Assembly (NCBI RefSeq): GCF_023156285.1
Contig: NZ_JAKZAJ010000005.1
Coordinates: forward strand, 124,001 to 188,000
DNA: 64,000 nt
Origin: Marinobacter koreensis
Lineage (GTDB): Bacteria > Pseudomonadota > Gammaproteobacteria > Pseudomonadales > Oleiphilaceae
Direction: 5' to 3'
Shown one piece after another: positions 45,425 through 55,608 of this stretch (position 1 is its first letter; each line of letters starts with the position of its first letter). The notes under the pieces are model-generated. The model did not search any database and was not told where the DNA came from. It saw only the letters and a program-made list of their open reading frames with translations. The translations under genes were made by a program, and so were the position numbers.

Positions 45425-46150
45425 ATGAATGACGAGCAGGCGCCACAAATTCTGGTGGTGGACGATCATCGGGAAATCAGGGATCTGCTGAGCCGTTATC
45501 TGAGTGACCACGGGTTTCGGGTCCTTCAGGCGGAGGATGGGGTTGCCATGAAGCAGTGTCTGAACTCTCACCGGGTCAGCCTGGTGCTGCTGGATATCAT
45601 GATGCCGGGGGACGACGGCCTGGTGCTCTGCCGATATCTGCGGGAGCACACCACATTGCCCGTTATTCTGCTGACCGCAATGGGCGAAGACACGGACCGG
45701 ATCATCGGTCTGGAGATGGGCGCGGACGATTACGTCACCAAACCGTTCAATCCGAGGGAGGTCCTGGCGCGCATCAAGGCGGTGCTCCGCCGTGTCGATG
45801 CTTTGCCACCGCCGGCCAGTCAGGCCGCCGGGCGGCAGCTGCGATTCGAAGGCTGGCACCTGGATGTGGACCGTCGGCGACTCGTGGACCCGGAGGGTGT
45901 CGAAGTGGCGCTGAGCACCGGTGAATTCAATCTGTTGCTGGTTTTTCTCAACCACGCGGGGCGGGTGCTGTCCCGGGATCATCTGCTGGATCTTGCAGAG
46001 GGACGTGAGGCTGCCCCGTTTGATCGAAGCATCGACAATCGGGTGAGCCGGCTGAGGAAAAAGCTGGAGCAGGATCCGCGAAACCCCGAGCTGATCAAAA
46101 CGGTCTGGGGCGGAGGGTACCAGTGGACCGCCGATGTGGAGGCCGACTGA
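45425..46150 (+). CDS. OmpR-family response regulator
   Basis: 241 aa. The receiver domain has the acidic pocket VDDHRE, phospho-acceptor Asp57 (LLDIMMPGDDG), Thr in LLTAMG and Lys in TKPFNP. The winged-helix effector domain (about 135-235) ends VWGGGYQW. It probably binds the TTGTCGCAA repeats upstream. ATG 45425 is the natural start; the frame open to 45305 runs through those repeats. The kinase gene begins one base after its stop. Confidence 0.94.
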   Translation: MNDEQAPQILVVDDHREIRDLLSRYLSDHGFRVLQAEDGVAMKQCLNSHRVSLVLLDIMMPGDDGLVLCRYLREHTTLPVILLTAMGEDTDRIIGLEMGADDYVTKPFNPREVLARIKAVLRRVDALPPPASQAAGRQLRFEGWHLDVDRRRLVDPEGVEVALSTGEFNLLLVFLNHAGRVLSRDHLLDLAEGREAAPFDRSIDNRVSRLRKKLEQDPRNPELIKTVWGGGYQWTADVEAD

Positions 46151-46151
46151 G

Positions 46152-47585
46152 ATGCGCCTGTTCCCGAGGCGGGCTGCCAGCCAACTGGTGCTGCTGGTCA
46201 TTGTGGTGATGCTGCTGGCGCAGGGGATCACCTTCTGGATGATGGTTGGCGAACGCCAGGGTGCGTTACAGACTGCGGGTCTGAATAACCTTCTGAACCG
46301 GGTGGGCAACGCCTATTCCCTGATCAACAGTATGCAGCCGGACGGCCGGAAGCGAGCGCTGGCCGCGCTCAGCGATTCTCTGCTGGAGTTGTCCGAGGGT
46401 TCCGAACCACTGCTCAAGGGGGACGCCTCGCCCCCATTTTCGGTATGGCTGCTGTCCGAGGGGCCACTGTCCGATCTCACGTCCGCCAGTCACGATGTCC
46501 GGACCCGGATCCTTGTTGACGATGATCGTTGCAAGCGGGAGAAGGATGATCACCATGAACACTACGAACATCACGACGAGCACGACAACCTGATCGAGGA
46601 ATATCAGGAAGACTGGCACAAACGCCTCCGGAAAATGGATTGCCCGCCGGTGCTGGAGTTGTCGCTCGACCTCAAGGATGGCCAGTGGCTGAACGCCGTG
46701 GCCCTGCCACCGCGGCCCTCCTGGCTCTGGTTGAAGGCTGCGCTGATCGGTGCTGGCGTTACGGCGATTCTTCTGATTGCGGCGGTGTTGCTGGCGGTGC
46801 GGTATATCCTGGCGCCCGTCCGCAACCTCCGTGAAGCGGCCGTAGCCTTTTCACAGGGGAATCCCCGGTATCTGGAAGAGCGGGGCCCGGAAGACATTCG
46901 CGACGTGATCCGGGCGTTCAATGATATGCAGCATCAGGTGGGTCGATCCCAGGACGAAAAAGCGCGCTTGCTTGCGGCCCTGGCCCATGACCTGCGTACA
47001 CCGCTGACGGCGATGCGCCTGCGGGTTGAAATGCTGCCAGATGGCGAGGACAGAAGCCGGTTACTGGATAATCTGGCGGAGATGCAAGGACTGGCCGAGG
47101 ACACCCTGGATTTTATCCGGGGCAGCGCGTCGGAGCTGACCCGCCGATTCGATCTGGGCGCTTTGCTCGAGAGCCTGTGTGACGATCTTGCCGAGATCGG
47201 GATGGCGGTGACCTGTGATGAGATGCCTCGCTGCATCATGCAGGGACGGCCGGAAGCCGTTCGCCGGGCGACGCGCAATCTGATCGAGAATGCAGTCAGT
47301 TATGGTGACGAGGCGCGGGTATCGATGGTCGTCAATACTGATTCCATCGCCATCGACATTGTTGATCGAGGGCCGGGGATTCCGGCCGAGCTGCGGGAGA
47401 AAGTCTTCGAACCGTTTTTCCGGGTGGAAGCCTCACGCAGCCGGGACAGTGGCGGCGCCGGCCTTGGCCTGGCCATTGCCCGGACGCTGGTGTTGGGTAT
47501 GGGGGGAAGCATTGCCATCGAGGATCGGGCGGATGGCCCGGGCACGCGAGTACGGGTAACCCTGCCGAATTCCGGGCACTCATGA
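46152..47585 (+). CDS. Sensor histidine kinase with histidine-cluster periplasmic domain
   Basis: 477 aa. TM1 about 11-31, a periplasmic domain (32-190), TM2 about 192-215, HAMP, then H box LAALAHDLRTPLTAMRLRVEMLP and N/G boxes (RNLIENAVSYGD, DRGPGIP, GGAGLGLAIARTLVLGMGG). The periplasmic domain holds HHEHYEHHDEH at residues 134-144, with His156 and two Cys (127 and 164) close by. That is a strong candidate metal site; the ion is unknown. The gene directly follows its regulator. Confidence 0.93.
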   Translation: MRLFPRRAASQLVLLVIVVMLLAQGITFWMMVGERQGALQTAGLNNLLNRVGNAYSLINSMQPDGRKRALAALSDSLLELSEGSEPLLKGDASPPFSVWLLSEGPLSDLTSASHDVRTRILVDDDRCKREKDDHHEHYEHHDEHDNLIEEYQEDWHKRLRKMDCPPVLELSLDLKDGQWLNAVALPPRPSWLWLKAALIGAGVTAILLIAAVLLAVRYILAPVRNLREAAVAFSQGNPRYLEERGPEDIRDVIRAFNDMQHQVGRSQDEKARLLAALAHDLRTPLTAMRLRVEMLPDGEDRSRLLDNLAEMQGLAEDTLDFIRGSASELTRRFDLGALLESLCDDLAEIGMAVTCDEMPRCIMQGRPEAVRRATRNLIENAVSYGDEARVSMVVNTDSIAIDIVDRGPGIPAELREKVFEPFFRVEASRSRDSGGAGLGLAIARTLVLGMGGSIAIEDRADGPGTRVRVTLPNSGHS

Positions 47586-47731
47586 GCCGGCATGAAAGTG
47601 TCCGGTTACAGACCGTATAAAAACGTCGCGTTTCGTCCAATGATATTGGTACCGCCTTTTGGGTAGTATCGGCGTCCTTCTCCGGGGCCGCACCACCGGC
47701 CGATGTCCCACCCAACCAACATTGGAACGCA

Positions 47732-49426
47732 ATGAAAAATCTGACCATTCAGGCGCGTGTGTTATTGCTGGCACTGGTGCCTGTGATTGTCCTGACAGCC
47801 TTTCTGACAACGTACAACCTCAACCAGGCGCAACAGATTGGCGATGCCGCCGTGCAGAGTTTCGCCAGCGATATGGAAGCCAGCAAGCGGGAGGAACTCA
47901 AGAATTACGTCCAGCTCGCCAAAACCTCCATCGCCACCCTGTATAACCAGCCCGGTTCGGCCGATGACCCGGAAATCCGCAAGCAGGCCATGGACATCCT
48001 CCGCGGTCTCCGCTTCAACGATTCCGGCAGCGCCGGCTACATTTTTGGCTACGACCCGAAGGGCAATGTGGTCATGCACGGCTCCAAGCCGTCGCTGGAA
48101 GGCAAAAACCTGTGGGATCTGCAGGACCCCAATGGTGTCTACCTGATCCGTGGACTGGTGAAGGCCGCCCAGAATGGAGGCGGGTATGTGTCCTACGGCT
48201 GGAAAAATACCGAGACGGGCAAGGTGGAACCGAAGCTCGGTTATGCGGAGATGTTGCCCAAGTGGAACCTCATGATCGGTACCGGCTTCTGGGTCAATGG
48301 TCTGGATGAGCAGGTTGCCGGAATGCGGCAGGAAGTGGAGGGTTCCCTCGACAGGAGTGTCATAGGTTCTGTGACGACTTCGGTGATTGCCCTGGTGCTG
48401 ATCGTTCTGTTGGCATTGTTTGTGGTCCGCAGCATTATCCGGCCGCTGAAGAGTGCGGTGTCTGCCATGAACGATATCGCCGGTGGCGATGGCGACCTGA
48501 CTCGCCGCCTTGAGGTCGACTCCCGGGACGAGCTTGGCCAGTTGGCCGCCGCGTTCAACAGCTTTGCCGATCAGGTTCACGGGCTGGTGGAGCGGGTTCT
48601 GTCATCGACCCGAACACTGAACGAGGCCACCGAAGAACTGAACCAGGTGATGAGTGAGGCCGAACGTGGTGTTGAGCGCCAGACGTCGGAGAGCGACCAG
48701 GTGGCCACGGCGATGAATGAGATGACTGCAGCAGCCCAGGAAGTCGCGGGCAATGCCAGTGAGGCATCCGATGCGGCTGGTCACGCCAATGCACAGGTCT
48801 GCGACGCGCAGGGTCTGGTGCAGCAGGCCGTCGACAGCATGGCCGGCCTTTCAGACCAGGTGGTTCGGGGTGTCAGTGTCATTGAACGCCTCGGTACGGA
48901 TTCCCGGAAGATTGACAGCGTTCTCGATGTGATTCGCGAGATCGCGGACCAGACCAATCTGCTTGCGTTGAACGCGGCCATCGAAGCGGCTCGCGCCGGC
49001 GAGGCGGGACGAGGCTTTGCGGTGGTGGCGGATGAGGTTCGCACGCTGGCCAGCCGGACCCAGCAGAGCACCCAGGAAATCCAGCAAACCATCGAAGGGC
49101 TCCAGTCGGGCGCTGGCGACGCCGTCCGGATCATCGGGGCCATCAGTGAGCGCAGCGAAGCGACGGTGGAAGAAACCCGCCAGGTCAATGAAGCGCTCAG
49201 GAAGATCGGGGAAGCGGTAAGTACCATCACCGAGATGAACACCCAGATCGCCAGTGCCGCCGAGGAGCAGACCAGCGTCTCCGAGGCGATCAACCAGAAC
49301 GTTCATGAGATCGTGGCGATCACGGAACAGACGGCGGGTGGCACCCGCCGGGCCGGTGATGCGACCCAGCGGATGCAAGAGCTGGCTTCCCAGTTGTCAG
49401 AGGAGGTCAGCCGTTATCGGGTGTAG
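47732..49426 (+). CDS. Methyl-accepting chemotaxis protein with Cache sensor
   Basis: 564 aa. TM1 about 9-29, a periplasmic single-Cache (sCache_2) domain with [41 protein letters not shown] and [16 protein letters not shown]2 about 213-235, HAMP, then the signalling hairpin with [37 protein letters not shown]. Cache_2 receptors often bind small organic acids such as short-chain carboxylates. The 3' end overlaps the convergent hydrolase gene by 20 nt. Confidence 0.93.
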   Translation: MKNLTIQARVLLLALVPVIVLTAFLTTYNLNQAQQIGDAAVQSFASDMEASKREELKNYVQLAKTSIATLYNQPGSADDPEIRKQAMDILRGLRFNDSGSAGYIFGYDPKGNVVMHGSKPSLEGKNLWDLQDPNGVYLIRGLVKAAQNGGGYVSYGWKNTETGKVEPKLGYAEMLPKWNLMIGTGFWVNGLDEQVAGMRQEVEGSLDRSVIGSVTTSVIALVLIVLLALFVVRSIIRPLKSAVSAMNDIAGGDGDLTRRLEVDSRDELGQLAAAFNSFADQVHGLVERVLSSTRTLNEATEELNQVMSEAERGVERQTSESDQVATAMNEMTAAAQEVAGNASEASDAAGHANAQVCDAQGLVQQAVDSMAGLSDQVVRGVSVIERLGTDSRKIDSVLDVIREIADQTNLLALNAAIEAARAGEAGRGFAVVADEVRTLASRTQQSTQEIQQTIEGLQSGAGDAVRIIGAISERSEATVEETRQVNEALRKIGEAVSTITEMNTQIASAAEEQTSVSEAINQNVHEIVAITEQTAGGTRRAGDATQRMQELASQLSEEVSRYRV

Positions 49427-51359
49427 TCAGAGAGGCCTGGCCGTCTGATGTCAGCAGCGGCAATGAAACGGTACCGGACACCTGGACTGCGGGCACCACG
49501 AGATCCCGTGAGAAGGCGCCGGCGAACGTCGGGTGCTGGCCATAGAGCATCAGCACCAGGCGATCACCCGCGTGCAACCGTTCGGCAATGCCGGTGAGAT
49601 CGAAGTCATGGTTGCCGAGCCCGCGGACCGGCTGAACCTGCTCGTCAATCAGTTCCGGAGTTGGCTGATCCTGGCGGATGATGCCCACGCCGACAAACAT
49701 GATGGCGTCACAGGTGCCGATATGAAGAATCGGGTCGCTCTGTTCCAGGCATTGCGAATCGATCTCCGGGAACCCGGTGCTGACATTGAGCGTGGCCGTG
49801 GGGATGCCGGCAATGACCCCGTCTTCGGTCAGTGTGTCCAGCGGCACAATCACCGGGAGCGTGCCCGCGGCGCCGATGGGAACTGAGACCGGAGTGGTGG
49901 TGCCAAGGACGTCCAGTCCAACCGGGAAAGATTCGCCACCCCGGGTGATGGCCGGTGCCGAAACGGAATCCCCTGGTGCCAGGGTGTAACAGATCTGCTG
50001 ACCGGTGGTGATCACGTTGTCCGCATCGCCCTTGCCAAGCAGCTTTTCATTGAACCAGGCAACGGTCGCCCGGGTTACATTGATGTCACCACAGTTGGTC
50101 AGGCCATTGAGATCCCCGGTGGCCAACTGCGGAAGTTCACCGCTGTAGAAGGTCAGGTTGGAAAGTGTTTCCTGGATCAGGCCGACGTTCGGGGCCAGGT
50201 AATGATGGCCATACGGGTAGGTGAGTAACCGGACATCGCCGCCTGCCTGCTTCAGGATCCGGTAGTTCTCCGCCGCTTCGTTAAACGGGAACAGGTTGTC
50301 GCGCATCCCCTGGAACATCAGTACGTCCACCGGATACGGCTGGCGGGTCGGAGTCTTGACGATAAACCGTCCATCGCTGGTGAGCGGAAACTTCCCGGTA
50401 ACCGGATCCAGCAGATAGTCGCTGGTGTTGCCACTGTCCAGCAAGGCGAGGCCCAGTTCGTTCTGCCAGAAGTAACTCGGGCTGTGGTAATGCAGGAAGG
50501 CGAGGGCGCCGGGCGGGAAGTAACCGGTGGCTATGCCCTCCAGCAGCGACGACCGCAAATAGGGGTCCATGGAGAAATCGGTCTGGCTGTCTCCCATGAC
50601 GGACAGGAAGGCCAACCAGTAGTTCTTGGTCACATCGCCGGGGTCCAGGCTGGAATCCAGATCGTGCCAGGTGATCTGGGGCACCATGGCGTCCATGCGC
50701 CGGTCCGGGTCGACGTTGTAGAGCATGTATTGATAGCCGCCGCCATAACTGCCGCCAACGGCCCCAAGCAGGAGGTTGTTGTTTTCGTACTTCAGGTAAT
50801 CCAGATTGGCTTCTGCCCAGTCCACGATCTGGACCAGATCCTTCCCTTCGAAATCCGGATCCATCACGCGAATAGTGCCGCCACTCTCGCCATGACCCCG
50901 CTGGTCAATACTGATGACCGCATAGCCGGCATCCACCAGCGGCTTGATGGGCGACAGCGGATCATTGCCTGCTTCGGTGGTTCTCGAGCCACTGAAACCG
51001 TGCCCCTGGAGAATCAAGGGGTGATGGGCCTGGCAATCGAACAGTGTCGGTTCGAACACCTGGAACACGATCGCTGCCCCGTCTACCCGAGACGGCATTT
51101 CGACCCGATAGCTCCGACCGCCGGAGAGATTCGTGCCCTGATCGCAGGAGGCTGCCGCAAGCTCATCGGTGCTGGCAGGGAGTGGCCGGGCTGTCTGGGT
51201 ATCGCCCTCGACGACGCCGGGCGACGGTGTCGGGCTCTGCGCGACCGCGGTCTCGGTTCTGGTAGAGGGGGTGCTGGATGAGTCGGTGCTGCCGCCGCCG
51301 CAGCCAGCGAGTGACAGGGCGCATACTCCAGATACCAGGAGCAGGTTGAGTTTCTGCAT
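49407..51359 (-). CDS. Lipoprotein alpha/beta hydrolase, S15 (X-Pro dipeptidyl-peptidase/CocE) like
   Basis: 650 aa. The lipobox LAGC (Cys20) is followed by a Ser/Thr linker and an alpha/beta-hydrolase domain: oxyanion region [18 protein letters not shown], nucleophile Ser in GGSYGGGYQ, acid in MRDNLFP and His in YGHHYL. A beta-rich C-terminal domain with long strand repeats follows from about 450, as in S15 or CocE-like enzymes. It acts in the periplasm or outer membrane, probably as a peptidase or esterase; the substrate is unknown. Confidence 0.78.
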   Translation of the reverse strand: MQKLNLLLVSGVCALSLAGCGGGSTDSSSTPSTRTETAVAQSPTPSPGVVEGDTQTARPLPASTDELAAASCDQGTNLSGGRSYRVEMPSRVDGAAIVFQVFEPTLFDCQAHHPLILQGHGFSGSRTTEAGNDPLSPIKPLVDAGYAVISIDQRGHGESGGTIRVMDPDFEGKDLVQIVDWAEANLDYLKYENNNLLLGAVGGSYGGGYQYMLYNVDPDRRMDAMVPQITWHDLDSSLDPGDVTKNYWLAFLSVMGDSQTDFSMDPYLRSSLLEGIATGYFPPGALAFLHYHSPSYFWQNELGLALLDSGNTSDYLLDPVTGKFPLTSDGRFIVKTPTRQPYPVDVLMFQGMRDNLFPFNEAAENYRILKQAGGDVRLLTYPYGHHYLAPNVGLIQETLSNLTFYSGELPQLATGDLNGLTNCGDINVTRATVAWFNEKLLGKGDADNVITTGQQICYTLAPGDSVSAPAITRGGESFPVGLDVLGTTTPVSVPIGAAGTLPVIVPLDTLTEDGVIAGIPTATLNVSTGFPEIDSQCLEQSDPILHIGTCDAIMFVGVGIIRQDQPTPELIDEQVQPVRGLGNHDFDLTGIAERLHAGDRLVLMLYGQHPTFAGAFSRDLVVPAVQVSGTVSLPLLTSDGQASLTTPDNG

Positions 51360-51489
51360 GGTTCTTCGCCTGTTTTGTTGTTGTTGAGTAACGTTTTGTG
51401 ACGCGGTTCACATTAAACGTCGCTGCGACAACAGGCGATGGCAGAGTCGACCCCGGGGATTGTCGCCAGGGTCAACTCGTCGGCGGGAG

Positions 51490-52875
51490 CTACAGGTTGG
51501 CTTCGGCGAACTCGGCAAGGGGAGAGCGGGGGACGCCCTGCAAATGCACGTGTGCCCCGTGGCGGAAGCTCTTGAAACGTTCGGTCATGTAGGTGAGGCC
51601 CGAGCTCAGGGCACTGAGATAGGGCGTGTCAATCTGGGCCAGGTTGCCCAGGCAGATCACCTTCGAGCCATTGCCCGCCCGGGTAATGATCGTCTTGATC
51701 TGGTGGGGCGTCAGGTTCTGGCACTCGTCAATGATGATCAGGCTGTGCTGGAAGCTCCGCCCGCGGATGTAGTTCATCGATTTGAAGTGGAGGGGGACCT
51801 TGCTGAGGATGTAATCGACCGATGCGGTCATGTTTTCATCGTCTTCATGCAGTGCCTCGAGATTGTCCACAATGGCGCCCAGCCAGGGCTCCATTTTCTC
51901 CGCCTCGGTGCCGGGCAGAAAGCCAATATCCTCGTCCAGTCCCTGGGTTGAGCGGGTGGCGATGATTCGCTTGTAGAGCTTGCTGGCGACGGTCATCTCG
52001 ATGCAGGCAGCGAGGGCGAGGATGGTTTTGCCGGAGCCGGCGGAGCCGGTCAGGTTGACCAGATGCACGTCCGGGTCGAGCAGCAGGTTCAGGGCGATGG
52101 CCTGGTAGATGTCCCGCGGTACGAGGCCCCAGACTTCCTCGTTCATCAGGTCGTGCTGGTGCAGGTCGCGGATCACAATGCGGGTCTCGTCGAGGTCGAC
52201 GACCTTGCCGACGAACCCCAGTTCGTCAATGACGAATTCGTTGATGTTCACACGCGCCAGCACGCCCTCCCGGCGCAGGATATGTTCTGTTGCCCCTTCA
52301 CGCTGAACGGTCTCGACCTTTTCGATATTGTCCCAGAAAGAATTGCTGAATTCGTGATACCCCGTCGGCAGAAGGTCGATGTCGTCCAGTAGCTGGTCGT
52401 TATGGTAATCCTGCGCTTCCACCCCGAAGCCCCGGGCCTTCAGGCGCATGTTGATATCTTTGCTCACCAGGATGATGTCCCGGGACTTGTGGCGATTCTG
52501 AAGCGCTGCGAGCGTATTGATGATCTTGTTGTCGTTCAGGTGTTCCGGTAGCGAATGGGTATCGGGAAGCTCGGTACTCATCAGGATCTGCAGTCGGCCC
52601 AGGGGATCTGCCTTCTTGCCCCGCACGATGGGCACGCCTTTTTCAATCTGCTTGGGGGTGGCATCGCCGAGAACCCGGTCGATATTGCGGATGGCCTGAC
52701 GGCAATCGGCGGCTACAGACTGCTTGCCGGACTTGAGGCTATCGAGTTCTTCCAGGACCGTCATCGGGATGATGACATCGTGTTCTTCAAAGTTGAGGAG
52801 GGCGTTGGGATCGTGGATCAGGACGTTGGTGTCGAGGACGTACATCTTCTTGCGAGCTTGCGGTGCTCTGGGCAT
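51490..52875 (-). CDS. PIN-PhoH family ATPase (PhoH2)
   Basis: 461 aa. An N-terminal PIN ribonuclease domain (YVLDTNVLIHDP, with acidic residues LEELDSLK and LVSKDINMRLKARGFG) is fused to a PhoH-type helicase/ATPase domain (LTGSAGSGKTILALAA, IIIDECQNLTPHQIKTIITRAG, CLGNLAQID). PhoH2 proteins unwind and cleave RNA. It lies 24 bp after a CBS-domain gene on the same strand. Confidence 0.92.
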   Translation of the reverse strand: MPRAPQARKKMYVLDTNVLIHDPNALLNFEEHDVIIPMTVLEELDSLKSGKQSVAADCRQAIRNIDRVLGDATPKQIEKGVPIVRGKKADPLGRLQILMSTELPDTHSLPEHLNDNKIINTLAALQNRHKSRDIILVSKDINMRLKARGFGVEAQDYHNDQLLDDIDLLPTGYHEFSNSFWDNIEKVETVQREGATEHILRREGVLARVNINEFVIDELGFVGKVVDLDETRIVIRDLHQHDLMNEEVWGLVPRDIYQAIALNLLLDPDVHLVNLTGSAGSGKTILALAACIEMTVASKLYKRIIATRSTQGLDEDIGFLPGTEAEKMEPWLGAIVDNLEALHEDDENMTASVDYILSKVPLHFKSMNYIRGRSFQHSLIIIDECQNLTPHQIKTIITRAGNGSKVICLGNLAQIDTPYLSALSSGLTYMTERFKSFRHGAHVHLQGVPRSPLAEFAEANL

Positions 52876-52899
52876 AGGGGGCGCTACCTCTCTGGTGGC

Positions 52900-53391
52900 T
52901 CAGTCGTTCTCGGCGCAGCGTTGCGTGAGTTCCCTGTTGGAAATCAGTTTGAGCATGTCATAGGTTGTGATGATGCCGGTAATTCGGGCGTCTTTGGTCA
53001 CGAAGATGCGGTGGAGGTGTTCGCGCATCATGATATCGGCGATGTCCCGTACCGGCGTTTGTTCGTCAACCGACAGCACGATGGGGGTCATGATGTCACG
53101 AACCTCCACGGGGACCTTCCCCATTTCCTCGAAGATCGCCATGCGAAGCCGGCGGGCTTCGGCGGCCTCTTCAGTGGTCAACTGGTCATCGGGCTTGGAA
53201 CGCGAGGCATTCCAGCGGAATTCGGTGATGTCCTTGAGGGTGGCGATGCCGACAATTTCCCCCTGATCATCCGTGACCGGGCTGCCGGTGATTTCGTTGT
53301 CTGTCAGGAAACGTGCGAGACGCTCCATGGTCCAGTTCTGGGGGACGGCCTTGACGCTGGGGGTCATGATCTCGTGAGCGAGAACGGTCAT
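52900..53391 (-). CDS. CBS-pair domain protein
   Basis: 163 aa holding two CBS motifs: MTPSVKAVPQNWTMERLARFLTDNEITGSPVTDDQGEIVGIATLKDI and MTPIVLSVDEQTPVRDIADIMMREHLHRIFVTKDARITGIITTYDML. CBS pairs bind adenosine nucleotides or SAM and regulate partners. The linker contains an acidic, Arg-containing helix. ATG 53391 is preferred; the TTG at 53427 overlaps the START-domain gene more closely. It may be cotranscribed with the START-domain gene and phoH-like gene. Confidence 0.85.
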   Translation of the reverse strand: MTVLAHEIMTPSVKAVPQNWTMERLARFLTDNEITGSPVTDDQGEIVGIATLKDITEFRWNASRSKPDDQLTTEEAAEARRLRMAIFEEMGKVPVEVRDIMTPIVLSVDEQTPVRDIADIMMREHLHRIFVTKDARITGIITTYDMLKLISNRELTQRCAEND

Positions 53392-53430
53392 CAGGCTGGG
53401 CTGACCTCTGTGCGTGAATTTACCCAAAGC

Positions 53431-54198
53431 TTAGCGCGAGTTGTCGGAGCCGTCACCCCCTTGCGGAACGGATTTCTCCACACCAGCCAGATGTCCCTGT
53501 TTGTCCCAGACAAGCCGGAAACCCTGGTAACGTGGTTTTTGAGCGACCTCTTCCAGCGCTTCCATGGAGCGCACGGGAATATCCACCAGCAGGGAATTGA
53601 CGAGCCAGCCCGGCAGGGCGCCATTCGGATTGGTGTGCTGGATCCAGATCATCCGGGTTTTCCCGCCCTCGGGAATAAACCGGTAAAGGGTGTCCGACTG
53701 ATCGACGCGAACCCGCCCGCTGCTTTCCGCGCGCTGGTCGGGTGTGGCGTTCAGATCCATGACGATTTCGCCACTGTCGTGGTCACCCCGGGTTCGGATA
53801 CGGAGCACGTAATCCCGGTCCGTGACGGGCCAGGGCATGTCGTTGACGGAATAGGCAAACCGGTCGTGAAAATCACCCTCGCCGAAACCATAGGACTCGC
53901 TGCAGTTGTAAACCCATTCCACGCATGAACGAGGGTTGATCATGACCGCCATCAGGTTTTCGATGGGGGCATCCAGGACGGCAACGGCCTTGAAGGCTTC
54001 GAACGTCGATCCCGGCTGTTTGGTGGTGTAGATCCGGATGTTGTCCGTCTCGGTCTGCAGTTGCCAGTCGGCCTGGTTTTCATCGGGCAATGGCGACTGA
54101 GCGAGGGCCGCGGAAGATGCGGAGAGGAGTGTCAGGGTGACCAGCATCACGTGCCTGAATATCTGGCCTGTCCATCCGCGGGCTGTTGAGCGCATCAT
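53431..54198 (-). CDS. Exported START-domain protein
   Basis: 255 aa. The signal peptide ends about residue 34 (AALAQ). The rest matches START/polyketide-cyclase-like lipid-binding domains: WQLQTETDNIRIYTTKQPGSTFEAFKAVAVLDAPIENLMAVMINPRSCVEWVYNC and MPWPVTDRDYVLRIRTRGD and WIQHTNPNGALPGWLVNSLLVDIPVRSMEALEE. It probably binds a hydrophobic ligand in the periplasm. Divergent from DUF2804. Confidence 0.85.
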   Translation of the reverse strand: MMRSTARGWTGQIFRHVMLVTLTLLSASSAALAQSPLPDENQADWQLQTETDNIRIYTTKQPGSTFEAFKAVAVLDAPIENLMAVMINPRSCVEWVYNCSESYGFGEGDFHDRFAYSVNDMPWPVTDRDYVLRIRTRGDHDSGEIVMDLNATPDQRAESSGRVRVDQSDTLYRFIPEGGKTRMIWIQHTNPNGALPGWLVNSLLVDIPVRSMEALEEVAQKPRYQGFRLVWDKQGHLAGVEKSVPQGGDGSDNSR

Positions 54199-54336
54199 CG
54201 ATTACACTTCCTTGACTATGATGCCGCCGAGTCTAGCATGTCGCTGCCCTGGACCAAGCCGTGAACGCGGGGATTGTGAACCAGGTAGCCCCTTGAAAGC
54301 CCGGTCATCTCCATTGGCCTTTTCTGACGGACTATC

Positions 54337-55341
54337 ATGACTTCCAGACTGATCAATGAACGGGGGCAGGTGGCCCCCGGCATACTGAAAGCGCCAGTCG
54401 ATCACATCAATTACCTTGATTATGATCTTCGCACCGTGATGGATCGCCGCCGTTCACGGTTTGCCCGCCACTGGCGTTTCAACCAGTTCCAGTTTGTCAG
54501 TGTCATGGCTCCGGGGTGGATTTTCGGCATGGCGCTGGTGGATCTGAAACTCGTGGGTAACGGCTTTTTTTACCTGTACGACTTCGAGTCCGGTGTCATG
54601 CTGGAGCGGTCTCTGCTTCAACCGCTGGCAAGGAATGTGTCGCTGGAACCCCGGCCCGAACATGGAAATGCGTTTTTCCGGAAAGGGGGGACGGAACTGG
54701 CGATCCAGCCTGCGGCCGGGGGGCGCAATGTTTCCGTGAACGCACCGGATGGCATCCGTATCGACCTGGAGTTTCGGGACGACCTTGATCCGTTACGGCT
54801 GGTGTCGCAGGCTGGTTACAATGGGTGGGTGTTCACACGAAAGTCCGCCGGCCTTCCCGTGGACGGAGAAATCCGCTGGGGGGACCAGGTCTGGCGCTGC
54901 GACGAAACCAGCCGGGCGGCCATCGACTGGAGCTGTGGCTTTATGCGGCGGGAGACCGCCTGGAACTGGGCGAGTATCTCCGGTGTGTTGCCGGATGGCC
55001 GATCGGTGGGTCTGAATCTGGCAGCCGGCGTGAACGAGACCGGATTGACGGAAAACGCGCTCTGGTTCGATGGTGTCTGCTCGCGGGTAGGGCCCACGCG
55101 GTTCGTCTTCGATCGTTATCGGCCGGACACTGAATGGCGGGTTGTGACGGAAGACGGGCGGGTGGATCTCCGGTTTGTACCGGCCGGAGTGCGCAAGGAA
55201 AAACTCAATGTCGGTGTCCTGGCGTCGAATTTTCGCCAGTTCGCGGGAACTTTCGAGGGTACGGTGGTGGATTCGGAGGGCCGATCAATCCCCGTAGACG
55301 GGCTACGGGGATTGATGGAAGATCACTTCGCGCGATGGTAA
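54337..55341 (+). CDS. DUF2804 family protein
   Basis: 334 aa, mostly beta strands, no signal peptide. It has WRFNQFQFVSVMAPGWIFGMALVDLKLVGNGFFYLYDFESG, SRAAIDWSCGFMRRETAWNWASISGVLPDGRSVGLNLAAGVNETGLTENALWFDG and a C-terminal RFVPAGVRKEKLNVG, as expected of DUF2804. The fold is lipocalin-like and the function unknown. It is convergent with minE. Confidence 0.85.
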   Translation: MTSRLINERGQVAPGILKAPVDHINYLDYDLRTVMDRRRSRFARHWRFNQFQFVSVMAPGWIFGMALVDLKLVGNGFFYLYDFESGVMLERSLLQPLARNVSLEPRPEHGNAFFRKGGTELAIQPAAGGRNVSVNAPDGIRIDLEFRDDLDPLRLVSQAGYNGWVFTRKSAGLPVDGEIRWGDQVWRCDETSRAAIDWSCGFMRRETAWNWASISGVLPDGRSVGLNLAAGVNETGLTENALWFDGVCSRVGPTRFVFDRYRPDTEWRVVTEDGRVDLRFVPAGVRKEKLNVGVLASNFRQFAGTFEGTVVDSEGRSIPVDGLRGLMEDHFARW

Positions 55342-55353
55342 GGCTGCACCCGG

Positions 55354-55605
55354 CTATTTTTCGGGTAGGGTTACGTTCAGTTCCAGAACCGAGCAGCTGT
55401 CGTTCCTGTCCACTTCGACCTGAACCATGTCGTCGGAAATCTGGACGTACTTGCGGATGACTGCAAGCAGTTCCTGCTGAAGCTGCGGCAGATAGTCCGG
55501 CTGTTCCCGCTGACCACGTTCGTGCGCCACAATGATCTGCAGGCGTTCCTTGGCGACATTGGCGCTGGTGTTTTTCTTGCTCCGGAAATAGTCAAGAAAA
55601 CTCAT
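55354..55605 (-). CDS. minE: Cell division topological specificity factor MinE
   Basis: 83 aa. MinE drives MinD pole-to-pole movement. N-terminal [30 protein letters not shown] matches, including the MinD-binding helix, and the beta dimer domain ends the protein. It starts 3 bp after minD. Confidence 0.97.
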   Translation of the reverse strand: MSFLDYFRSKKNTSANVAKERLQIIVAHERGQREQPDYLPQLQQELLAVIRKYVQISDDMVQVEVDRNDSCSVLELNVTLPEK

Positions 55606-55608
55606 GCC

